A stretch of 64,000 nucleotides of DNA from Patellaria atrata CBS 101060 (Eukaryota > Ascomycota > Dothideomycetes > Patellariales > Patellariaceae). The notes under the pieces are model-generated. The model saw only the letters and a list, made by a program, of their open reading frames with translations. It made no database searches and was not told where the DNA came from. Both the position numbers and the translations under genes were made by a program. Below, piece after piece: positions 21,014-32,182 of this stretch (position 1 is the first letter of the stretch; every line of letters begins with the position of its first letter). Location: positions 479,981-543,980 of the forward strand of contig MU006098.1 of the NCBI GenBank assembly GCA_010093705.1. The letters are read 5' to 3'.

Positions 21014-22436
21014 TAAATGGGTTCCAGGGAGGTTAAAGAGATATTAATGTGGGAAATATTTGTTCAAAATATCCTTTCAGCCGTTAAGAGGGTTATCGTC
21101 GAGGTGATGTATCGGGAAGGAGAAGGGGACGTCTCCGCAATCGTTGTTCAAGGCGTGCGCTGGCACTCCAACTTATGAAAGGCTAAAGGTATCACAGATG
21201 AAGAATTGTTTAACAAATGAGTGCGAAGTGTAACCAACGAAATGCTTCCAGGTAGCCTCAAGGCACTATCACACTACTTATACCCCGTGGGCCTCAAACG
21301 ATCGGTTGGGGCAGACGAACGTGCCCTGACTTCAACAGCAGACATTATCAGCCACATCTCCAATCTGGTACAAACGTCACTGATGATATCGAGGGCCATC
21401 AGGGTAAAGAGTGAAGTGACTAAAAGAATAGTTTAGAGACGGCGTTTGTTCGCCTTGTGACGGTAGTGGTGCTGGGTCTGGCGGGTGAGGTTGAGGTTCC
21501 AATAAAGGTGAGACTAGGGCTTGGACACGGACCTGGTCTGGAACCAGCGTGACGCCATGCTCAAGCGATCATCAGACCCTTGAAGAGACGTCAAACTGGA
21601 CATCAGAGCTACAACAGCTGGAGGATGATCCCAGATTGGCATAATATTGTAGTCAAAAGAAAGGGAAAAAAAAATACTTCAATCATCGCAGAACTCTAAG
21701 AGAATTATATCAATAGCCGCTCAGATCAGACTAGTGTTTAAGACTCTGTAATACCTTAATAAGTACTTTCTCACTGTTCCTTTGTTATCTTCTCTTCAGA
21801 AATCCAGGTCAATCTAAGAAAGAGGAACCGCTAGAGGACTACGTTGCGCTATTGAGCGAATCTGATACCATATAAACTCATCGGCTGACCTTTCTCCAAA
21901 AAACCTCTTGGTGTTCTACTCCCGTCACACTATCCTTGTATGCTTTTCTGTCAATTCCAGGGTCCCAAACCCGGCTCTCCAGAATCTCTCCTTTTCAGGT
22001 TCTCTCCTATTCCTGAAGATCATTCGGATATGCAGTGTCCAAAGTTTGGGGCGCAGCAGTACCTTATGCCCATCGAGAGACCGCCTAACCACAATAACCT
22101 TGGTGTTCAACATCATGGCGTAATACAGACAGGAACATACGTCAAGTTGATATCTATCTCCAAGCTGGAGAGCCACATCAACAATATACGTTATACACCC
22201 ACTACTGAAGCGGACGGTGGGTACTGTTTTCTGCCGGGATAGTCCATAGATTTCTATGTTGAGCACAAATAGCATTACTTGTTTACTCCCGCCTCGCTAG
22301 GAATGGAATAGTTCATAGGTTTCCCGCACATTTTCACAGAAACCGAGCTTATTGTTTCCACCATCATAGCTCCTATTCAGGTATCTCTCGCAAACCTCCC
22401 CTCTCAACCACACACAAGAACTCAACCGCACAACAC
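21014..22436. other. Intergenic, no gene seen
   Basis: This 1.4-kb spacer lies between the F-box gene promoter (left) and the 3' end of the secreted LPMO-like gene (right). The open frames at 21.9-22.3 kb on both strands overlap each other and have no family or signal peptide. Confidence 0.45.
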
Positions 22437-23060
22437 TTACTCCATCGGCCTCTCACACCTCACCCCCTCCGCTACACTCCTAAAATCCACACAACTAGCA
22501 TAAGTCTGCCGAACCTGCGTTCCAAACCACCACCACTGTACAACACACTGTCCCTCAAACGCACACCTACACGCCGTATCCGGCACCGTGACCTCAAACT
22601 CCTCATTATCCTTCGGCAAGCTGCCCACCTTCCCAGCCGCATAAACATCCCAACTCTTCAGCACCGCGATGGCCTCATTCGTCTTCGTGTCCACCACGCT
22701 CACGTTCGCGATCCCGGCGTGCGGGATCCGGATCCAGACTTTCATCGGCAGCACCGTGCCGGGAGTGTAGAGGGGTACGGTGGGCTCGCCGTCCGCCAAA
22801 GTCACCGTGGGCGCGTATTGGAGCCCTTTGCAGAGGGCGAGGTTACATGCGGAGGCGTTGTAGCCGCTGCCGGGTTGCGCGGCGAGAGGGGTTAGTTGCT
22901 CGACGTACGAGGTGTTGTCTTTGGTTATGGCGGTTGTGATGGCGCGACCGCAGGCGTCGAGGGAGGCGTCTGTGACGGTTCGCGGGGCCGGGGAGAGGAT
23001 GAGGCCGTGAGAGGCGATGAGTGCGGGGAGGAGGAGGGGGAGGAGCGAAAGGGCGTGCAT
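22437..23060 (-). CDS. Secreted LPMO_10/chitin-binding-like protein with N-terminal histidine
   Basis: The frame gives 207 aa. A signal peptide (MHALSLLPLLLPALIAS) is predicted to end just before H18, so the mature protein would start HGLILSPAPRTV. An exposed N-terminal His is the hallmark of the copper His-brace of lytic polysaccharide monooxygenases; a second candidate is H114 in RIPHAGIANVSVVD. The pattern H-x5-P-x-PR..ACG, ACNLALCKG, IRIPHAGIANVSV, WWWFG and TYASCVDF fits fungal secreted proteins of the LPMO_10 (chitin-binding type 4) group as I remember them. There are seven cysteines in the mature part, enough for three disulfides. It should act outside the cell on chitin or another polysaccharide or bind copper; activity is unproven. 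The stop codon overlaps a perfect donor (GA|GTAAGT), so a further 3' exon is possible. Confidence 0.8.
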   Translation of the reverse strand: MHALSLLPLLLPALIASHGLILSPAPRTVTDASLDACGRAITTAITKDNTSYVEQLTPLAAQPGSGYNASACNLALCKGLQYAPTVTLADGEPTVPLYTPGTVLPMKVWIRIPHAGIANVSVVDTKTNEAIAVLKSWDVYAAGKVGSLPKDNEEFEVTVPDTACRCAFEGQCVVQWWWFGTQVRQTYASCVDFRSVAEGVRCERPME

Positions 23061-25804
23061 TTTGAGGAGGGGGGATGTGTATGATGACTTTGCTTAGTCA
23101 ATGATGAGTGCAATTGGGGCGATGGAGGGGATGGGGAATAGGTGTTGGATGGTGAAAGCTATATAGCTATCTCCTCCATAGTTTTATATAAAAAAGAAAA
23201 GGATTGTTGTTGTGTGTAGCATATCAATCTATGCCAGTATTTGTAAAAGAGGAATTCGAGCCAATGAGAGACGGGCGATTATAGTGCTTCATTAGGATGT
23301 CAAAGCTTCCGTGCCAGAGGACTGGGATCTGGCCCTGCATTTCACGTGTGGGGTCATTAATATATAGATCACTACACGCTCAGGAACCTATGGTTTGCCT
23401 ACAATCGTGTATGGATTTAAGAGATCCTGGGATGTTTCCTTTGTTGTTGGTCCCTTATATAGTCGAGTCTCGGCATTTGTAGAATTTATGCCCAGAGCCC
23501 AGTGATAGCATCTACTATAATCTTGTCATCCAAAAAGATGCATGTCAACAAGATAAACGATTTTCCCATGTAGGTAGGCTTTGAGACTAGAGTTTTTCAT
23601 TTAAAGGTATATTACAGGTAGAGGGAGCAGCTAGAATTTGGTAGTGCCATTACCATACCTCCCCTTTTGGTGTGTACATACCTTGTTTGACCTACGAGAC
23701 TCCGATGCGCCAATTGATAAATTACACATGGAGAAAACTTTGCTAGTGTGCCATTACGTGTCAAACAAAGCCTACAAACACCAAGGGCATGCTGATAGCA
23801 ACAAAATGTGCCCATATCACCACTTGGATTAATCAATCGTAAGAGAGGGATAGATAGTTAAAGGCAAAAAGAGTGAGAGAGGAAAGAAAAAGAAAAGACG
23901 AGATCAAGGCTAGAGAGATCAGGGCATAAACGTAGACGATATTCAGTTCTACTTCCAGACCCGTATCTCAAATGAGATGCCGGATATACACCCTCAAATA
24001 GAGACAAATAAGTAACGAAGACTTACCTCCTCTAGGTCGCACTCCTTGATCCTATTTTTATAGGGCATTACCATCTATATTCACCGCATACATGATAAAT
24101 AGGAAATCAGCTATGCGTGCCTGGTAATAATACATACTACAATAGCATCGAGCGGCAGAAAAAAAGAGTATCATCTGAGACAGATGATGAGGAACGGTGT
24201 AAAAACCCATTAGACTCATGTCTAGATGCGGAACCGTAATGCTCAGTGGTACCAGCTATCTCCTCGAAGGCTTGTCCTTCGGTGCGTCTGCGATGAATAA
24301 ACAGAACGCGGTGCTAGAGCTGATGAATCTACAAGAACCTTCAGATGACATCTCTGAATGCTCGAATCAAGGTCTGACGCTCGGTGATGATGTTATCTAC
24401 TAATGACAGTTGTCTGTGAATATGATTGGCTAATCGCTCCTTAGTGGGAGTTCGAATGTCATGATTGACTTCCACAGGAGCTTTGGTGAGTTTGTCGCGA
24501 AGTGATTTTGGATATGGTCACTTCTGAGGGAACCTAAGCTCGCGACTATCCCACTTCACCCAATCCGACGCCAGTTACTATGATGAAACATAGTCAGACC
24601 GGATGCCAGGTTGGGCGGAAAGGGGATATCAAACTGAGTTTCCTCTTTCGGTTGACGGAGCCGTGACGTAATTTTGGTTCACTCTGAATAGATAGACGCC
24701 ATATGATTTTCAATGTTCCATTTTTGCATTTGGTGATTGACACCAGAAGTTAACCCCTACAAGAAGGTAAGTTGGCCACGAGAGGAAATTACGTACCACA
24801 TGCATTTATCAAACACCTAGAGTATCTATCCCAATATCTATCGCAATGTTCGGCAAATAAATGATGGAGACATATGCTGCCGCCCCATAGTTGCTACAGT
24901 AACAGGGTCAAGTGATCAATTTGAAGGCGCGGTCAGCAGTCGTGCGACGTTGTGCACGATCCTACGGAAAACCCGAACGATGTACATCGCGAGTACGACG
25001 GTAGGTAGATATTTATCTTCAATTACGGTATGAGACGGCCATAATTTAGGCTGCATCATTTGGCTGGCTGAAGGCTACAGGGAGAGGCGAGCAGATGGTG
25101 CACGGTTAATGATATAGCTGAGGTGGAACATCGTTTCTCTTCATTGGAAATCGTTCAGACAATGTAGCGAATAGCGATGCACTTTTATGGTTTACCCAGG
25201 TTGTAAGAGTTTGCTGAACTTTACGAGATTTTGGGGGTCTACTGAGTTTGAACGGAGTAAGCTGTTCAGATCCACGCTGTCATTGTCGATCCCCACTGGT
25301 AAGGTGAAAACGCATATTGTTACAAATTACTGAGAAGTCGTTGACAGCATAAAAGTGTGGGTAGGCAAATCGTGGCTGTCATCATCTTTGTACCATATGG
25401 GAGTGAGTGGTGCGAATGCCGGTCTTTCCCAAGGAAATCCACCGTTATTGTGATGAGATTGATGAGATTGACTGAAAACAGGAGACATGGACATAAAGTT
25501 CCGATCGCTGAGTCGAAGCATAGTTACCGTCCTGAGGGTCCGCAGCGCCGCATTAGAGTGAAACCCGAAAGATGTAACTTTTCCGTCGCCGAAAGTCCGC
25601 TGAAGAATCTGCTTGCTGAAAAGTGACTGATCCTAGAGGGGATGTTGAAAATTGAAGAAAGGTTGTAGTACATAAGGTGATGTGATGAGAGATCCCCAGA
25701 AACAACTGTCAGGGTAAGTTAAAAATCAGGGAGGCTGATGGAAGCGGCCAAGGTGAGCATGGGCTTAGAAGCGCTTGGAATCTGGTGAGGTCAGCAGAGA
25801 TCCA
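23061..25804. other. Long intergenic stretch, no gene seen
   Basis: These 2.7 kb hold only short frames without family, signal peptide or credible splice chains. Composition is ordinary and no tandem repeat or tRNA-like A/B-box pair is visible. The left end should be the promoter of the LPMO-like gene and the right end the 3' UTR of the Tra2-like gene. Confidence 0.45.
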
Positions 25805-27017
25805 CTATCTGCGTGCATATCTGTCATCGGCACGAGAATCATAGGAGCGGCCCGCACCATAGGCGTCACCACCACGTTCGGCGCCGCCGTCACCACCTCC
25901 ATACTGAGCTGCTGGAGGAGCTCCCCTGCTATCCCGATCATGGTATCCTCCGCCGCGGCGCTCTTCGCGGTGGCCGCCGCCATAACGATCGTCTCGACCA
26001 CCGGAAGAAGCATAACGGTCGACACCACGGGGGTAATCATCGCGCTCTCGGCGGGAGGAGGAGTAGCTGCCGCTGCGATCATCATGATATCTATCGCGGT
26101 CACCATAGCGAGAACGATATCCGCCACCATAATCATCTCGACGGCCATAACCACCGCGACGGTCTTCAAAGCGATCGAAACGTCCGCCGCCACGTCCCCC
26201 ACCACGGCCGCCGAATTCTAGTATAGGTTAGCATTCAGTCATAAGTAGAAAGGAGCTATGATTCTATTCATACCGCGCTTGGGAGGTCCGTAGTACTTTC
26301 CAGGAGTGGGTGTACGAGGACGAGCACGACGAGCCTTCTCGATGCTCAAAGTCCTGCCTTCGTAAACTTCACCTTGTAAACCTTCCTTTGCGGCGTCGGC
26401 TTGTTCAGAGGTTACCATCTTCACGAAACCGAAACCACGGGATTCGCGAGTATGTGGATCGCGCATGATGTTGCACTTTTCAACCTCGCCATACTTCTCG
26501 AAAAGGCGCGTGACATCTTCCTCTGAGAGGCGGGGATGGATGCCGGTCACGAAGAGGTTGGAACCAGGGTTACGAGCGGCTTCCTCATCCTCTGCGGGAG
26601 GTTCAGCATGTGGACGGCTACGTATGGTTAGATCTTCGTATCGTGAAACGTCTTGCACTCCATACCGGTCTTCAAGGCGATTGTGGCCGTTTGGAGAAGC
26701 ACTGCGGTTTCTAGCTTCAGGGTCATGCGAGAGCTCAGCGCGAGGTGAGCGACTACGTTCGCGATCGTAACGCGGCTCATCTATCAGATTGAGATTAGGG
26801 ACTAGTTCCAATACGAGTTTGATGAAGCGGGTAAGCGAATATGCAAGCAAGTCTTTATATGAGGTTTAATTGTTCCCGGAGCATTTCGCTTCAGCGACTT
26901 GCTGCGCGGAACTCAAAGGTATGAAGTTTCGAACACAAAGTGCGTGAAGACAAAAAGAACTAAGTCCCTACCATCGTAGCCACCGCGAGGCTCTTGATCA
27001 AAATCCATGGCGGACAT
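25805..27017 (-). CDS. Tra2-like SR/RGG RNA-binding protein
   Basis: Exons 26972-27017, 26274-26780 and 25805-26217 give 321 aa; introns are 191 and 56 bp. A short start (MSAMDFDQEPRGGYD) leads to an RS/charged region (RYDRERSRSPRAELSHDPEA). One RRM follows, with RNP2 LFVTGI and RNP1 RGFGFVKM, then the linker RARPRTPTPGKYYGPPKR typical of transformer-2 proteins. The last exon is a Gly/Arg/Tyr/Asp-rich tail (FGGRGGGRGGGRFDRFEDRR..) of RGG character ending DDRYARR. The protein should act in pre-mRNA splicing or mRNA export. The last exon is also open on the opposite strand because of its repetitive codons, so those antisense frames are shadows. The first intron is about four times the usual size here and may serve autoregulation, as in other tra2 genes. 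Confidence 0.9.
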
Positions 27018-27691
27018 GTTGGTTGTTATGCTAGAGCAAGCTTTTGTGAAGCACCAGACGTGAGGAAAGGTGGCGAAATACGCGATCGCGACTCAGAAAG
27101 TCGAATGTAAAGAAGCAAAAGTCAAACGGGCATAGATAAAGGAACGGGTATACAACGGGCAAAGCGTGGGGAGTTTAGAAGGGTGAATGGAGGTTGTATG
27201 TAGATGAAAACGGCATATTGAGTTGACATTTACCCTTGAAGTCTGACCTCTTGGCATCATGCAAGGGTGTAGGAGCTGAAGCCCTTGCAACCACGAATAT
27301 AAACTCTCACCACTTGCATACCCGCGGAAACGCCTAAATCCCTCTCCTCCTATATACTGATTGATGCCGTGCTTACTTGAATATAAACATACCATATAGC
27401 TGACGATATGGACTCTTTGTACTAGAATGAGCTTGTATATGGTCAACCTGTCCGCATATTAAACAACCCAGAAAAACGGGAAAGCACTGAAAGGTACACT
27501 ACAATCTTCAATTGAGTGGAAGCTCGATACATATCAGCATCCAAGATGATAGTTGTATTCAAACAATCTAAGCGGATATAATGAATGCAGAGGTAACCAA
27601 GTTGACTCCGTTTTCCGCAATGTTGCCGCATCCATATCACTACATGGCTGTGTGCTCTTTCGGCCGTGTTACTCCTCCATAATTCCACGGC
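27018..27691. other. Intergenic, no gene seen
   Basis: This 674-bp spacer lies between the start of the Tra2-like gene and the stop of SAR1, both on the minus strand. The open frames here are short and unsupported. It should hold the Tra2-like promoter and the SAR1 3' UTR. Confidence 0.45.
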
Positions 27692-29045
<1,354 letters not shown>

Positions 29046-29785
29046 ATTCCAAAAGCTGCAGGTTCAAAAGGCAATAGTGATAGCTATATTAGACACAGAA
29101 GCCCAAGCTGGATGTTGTATACCGACGTTAGGACGTTCGCGCAGAAAGTTTATCGACCAGATTATTGCTAACATGAGCTGGGCCAGGAATCCCACCCAGG
29201 ATGGCAAAAGATCGCTTCCGCATCTTGCTGGAGACGCATGTGCTCACAACCCACGTCCCATTATGTCATGGCTCAAAGGTTTCTAACATCACGATAGACA
29301 CAGTTCAAGTATCCTATATGTTGTAACGATTTGATTCAGTTTCTTATTAGAAGTAAATGCATACTTCTACTGATTGACTCTACCTCACGTGCTCAAAGGC
29401 GATTCCTTCCGTCCAATAACCTGCAAATGCAACACACCGCTAGAAGAGAAAAGGGAATAGAAAGTAATAAGGGAGTAATAAAAGGCTTCGTCCGCCGAAA
29501 AAAAGAGGTCAAATTTGGTAAACAATGCTCGTTCGCTCAGATAGTACCGTCTGTCGTGATGTAATCCGGAGCAGGTATTTCGTATGTCGGATGTAGAAAA
29601 ATGTGCAATAGAAGAAAAGAAGTGCTCGCTGGTTATTGACAAGCCTAAGCAACCTATTTACAAAGAAGTACGGAGAAAGTGTAAACGCTATGCTAAGATG
29701 CAAGGAACAAAAGGAAACCCTGAGTTAGCGACCAGCAAGTCCCATCGGGACTTGAAAAGTGCTGAGTGCCTCAGCGGCGCTACTC
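29046..29785. other. Intergenic, no gene seen
   Basis: This 740-bp stretch lies upstream of SAR1 and downstream of the acidic protein gene. No gene is seen; it should contain the SAR1 promoter. Confidence 0.45.
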
Positions 29786-32182
29786 TCATATGGAAAGTAT
29801 ATGGGCCTCTTGGGCTTGGTTGGTGATTGTGCGTTTGCCTCTATAAGCATTGAGCTCAAGACCTAATTCTCTCATACGCTCAGCGCCTTTGCCAGGGGCA
29901 GGGCGGCGGTCTTTCTTTTCTGCCGCCTTGCGGCAATACTTTTGGTAAAGCTTTTCCTTTCGTAATTGACGCTTCTTCTCAAGACCTTTGACAATGTCGA
30001 TTGCGCCGCGGCTGTGGACATCTCTAGGAGTATCCTCATTATCACTATCCTCAGCCTTAGTCACACGCGACATCATGGAAGCACGAGGTAGTGAAGTGGC
30101 ATAGGCAAGTTGCGGCCGCTCTGCGAGTACTTCACGGTGGTGGTCGTCTACAACTGTAAGACGAGGGGAGAGGCCAAACGAGGTGCGACGAGGAGGGGGG
30201 GATCTTAGGCGTGCTACCGGAGGAGAGCGCATTCTTCTTGGTGATTGACCGAATAGACGACGAGGGGGAGGTGAACGATGGGTGGTAAGACGTGCTCGGG
30301 GTGGCGGTGATACTAAACGTTTCGGTGAAGGAAGTGGGGATTTCTTTCGTGAAACAATGCCGCGTCGTCCACGATGATATGGTTCCTCGTGTGCGTCTGG
30401 TTGACCGTGCATGAAAAGATGCTGGTCGCTCTCGTCAGCCGACACATGATTTTCCTCGTTATCATCATCTTCCTCATCTTCCTCGCACAAGTCGGGATCT
30501 GACTGTGGGAAGGTCGGGTCAATGTCTTGAGGCGTAGGGATGTGCTTTGCTGCCCTCTTTCGCTCGATATTAGACATGTATGCGTCTTCAAGTGGACGAT
30601 CCTCGTCAAGCGTGCCGCACACAAAGTCAGTACTATCTGGTAGCTCAGGCGACCTTGGTCGAATGTTGAGTGGTCGTGCTCTACGGCGCATCCTTTTCTT
30701 TAGTGCACCGTGAGTTTTTAAGGACCCATCATCACTATGGACAGAGCTGGACGAATTGGACATAGTACGTTGCGTGTTGGGCCGAATGAAATCGCCAAGA
30801 TCGGTCGAGGTCGCTGCCGTTGAGTAGCCTGGCGCCCACCATCTGTCTTCTGAGCCTGCGTCACTTTCATCGTCTGAGCGGGCGAAACCCTCTTCATCAT
30901 CGGTATCAAACCCAGCGTCTGAAACATCTGAAACATCTGAAACGTCGTCAAAGGATTCTGTGGATTCCTCTTCATCGATCTCGAGCTTTTCCTCATCGAA
31001 GTTGTCATCTTCATTGTCTCCATTTTCATTTTCCCCATCATTGTCCTGGTCAATGTCCTCATCTAATGCTGCCTCTTCATCTTCCAAAGCTTCCTCTTCA
31101 ACCTCCTGACCAAGCTTCCTCAAACCGTTCTCAACAACAAGCGTATCATTGACAGTCAAGCGCTTCCTGTGACAAGTAGACTGCTGGGTCCATTCATCAA
31201 CTTCCTCATCTGAGTTTGCGAATTCATGAAACCTCGTAGCTTCCGTACGGCCGACGTCAGAATTCTGACTCCATTTACGCGTACGAGGTGCAAACGGCTT
31301 ACGGGCGGCCTTGGGGGATTCATTGCGAACGGTTGCATCTGAGTCGCGATGATGCCTTGGCGCAGCAGTGGCCGACGTTTGATTCCGACGTGTAGGTGGA
31401 GGGGGACTTGCCAGACGGCGCTTGTTTTCGGATTCGGACTTATTGTCTGAAACCTTTGTAGGGCAGGCGAACTTCAGCATGCATCTGCGCTTGAGCTGTG
31501 CGGACAGCTCTTCATTTGATGTGACCGCTGGCTTGGGCTTCGGTAATTCGACTTTTGGTGCATTAGGTTTTGCTGCAGTATTACCTCCACAGGCGAAACG
31601 AATACATCGTTTATGACCAATCTTTGCTTCCACTGCAGCTTCTACTGCAAGTTGAGTTTGGGCGAGGGAGGGTGATTTCTGGAGCGGGTCGACATTGTCA
31701 TGATCGTCGCGTCGTATTTGAGTGGCTTGGGCAAAAGGCTCCTTCTTGAACATTGGGGAGAAACCATGAAATTGGTTGGAAGGCAGAGGGGGACTAGGAG
31801 TGTTGGCACGGGTTCCAGGACTTGTCAAACCCCCGTCACTGGTGAGCTCAGCCGTAGAAGCGGTACTGGTATTACTCCAGGTTGATGCAGAGCGGGACGA
31901 TGCAAGTTGGGCGCGTTGTTTGCTATCGTCATGCGATTCACTTCTGGCAGTAAGACCCTGTGTAAGCAAAGATTGCTTACGCATAGCTGCAGAGGGGAGA
32001 GACCTCCGAAAATCGGTGGAGGACTTGGGTGTATTCAGCTGTTCGTCGGGTGGCTCGTCGGAGTCACCAACGACCTCGTCACCCATATTCAAAGAATCGT
32101 CCATTGTGGTCGGCTGGTTTTGCATCGGCCTGTTTTGTTGTGTGGCGTTCATGATATGATCGCGACGGTCGTGCGGATCCAT
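29786..32182 (-). CDS. Acidic low-complexity fungal protein (possibly DUF2457), unknown function
   Basis: This is a single-exon gene of 798 aa from ATG 32182. The N-terminal third is Ser/Thr/Pro-rich. Two similar Cys-containing segments follow, HKRCIRFACGG and RRCMLKFACP. Then comes a conserved-looking block (TRFHEFANSDEEVDEWTQQS and KRLTVNDTLVVENGLRKLG) and a long acidic stretch that includes a triple DVS repeat. The C-terminal part is Pro/Arg-rich (SPPPRRLFGQSPRR and SPPPRARLTTHRSPPPRRLF) and ends in a basic helix (EKKRQLRKEKLYQKYCRKAAEKK). The DEEVDEW..LTVNDTL block reminds me of the Pfam family DUF2457, but this is from memory. A nuclear location is plausible from the basic C-terminus. 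No enzymatic motif is seen. Confidence 0.8.
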   Translation of the reverse strand: MDPHDRRDHIMNATQQNRPMQNQPTTMDDSLNMGDEVVGDSDEPPDEQLNTPKSSTDFRRSLPSAAMRKQSLLTQGLTARSESHDDSKQRAQLASSRSASTWSNTSTASTAELTSDGGLTSPGTRANTPSPPLPSNQFHGFSPMFKKEPFAQATQIRRDDHDNVDPLQKSPSLAQTQLAVEAAVEAKIGHKRCIRFACGGNTAAKPNAPKVELPKPKPAVTSNEELSAQLKRRCMLKFACPTKVSDNKSESENKRRLASPPPPTRRNQTSATAAPRHHRDSDATVRNESPKAARKPFAPRTRKWSQNSDVGRTEATRFHEFANSDEEVDEWTQQSTCHRKRLTVNDTLVVENGLRKLGQEVEEEALEDEEAALDEDIDQDNDGENENGDNEDDNFDEEKLEIDEEESTESFDDVSDVSDVSDAGFDTDDEEGFARSDDESDAGSEDRWWAPGYSTAATSTDLGDFIRPNTQRTMSNSSSSVHSDDGSLKTHGALKKRMRRRARPLNIRPRSPELPDSTDFVCGTLDEDRPLEDAYMSNIERKRAAKHIPTPQDIDPTFPQSDPDLCEEDEEDDDNEENHVSADESDQHLFMHGQPDAHEEPYHRGRRGIVSRKKSPLPSPKRLVSPPPRARLTTHRSPPPRRLFGQSPRRMRSPPVARLRSPPPRRTSFGLSPRLTVVDDHHREVLAERPQLAYATSLPRASMMSRVTKAEDSDNEDTPRDVHSRGAIDIVKGLEKKRQLRKEKLYQKYCRKAAEKKDRRPAPGKGAERMRELGLELNAYRGKRTITNQAQEAHILSI

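Noticed and set aside
25765-26226. Long overlapping open frames on the plus strand (146-148 codons) opposite the Tra2-like gene
   Set aside because: They are shadows of the Gly/Arg/Tyr/Asp-rich last exon. The minus-strand frame joins cleanly to the RRM exon and ends in a natural RGG tail.
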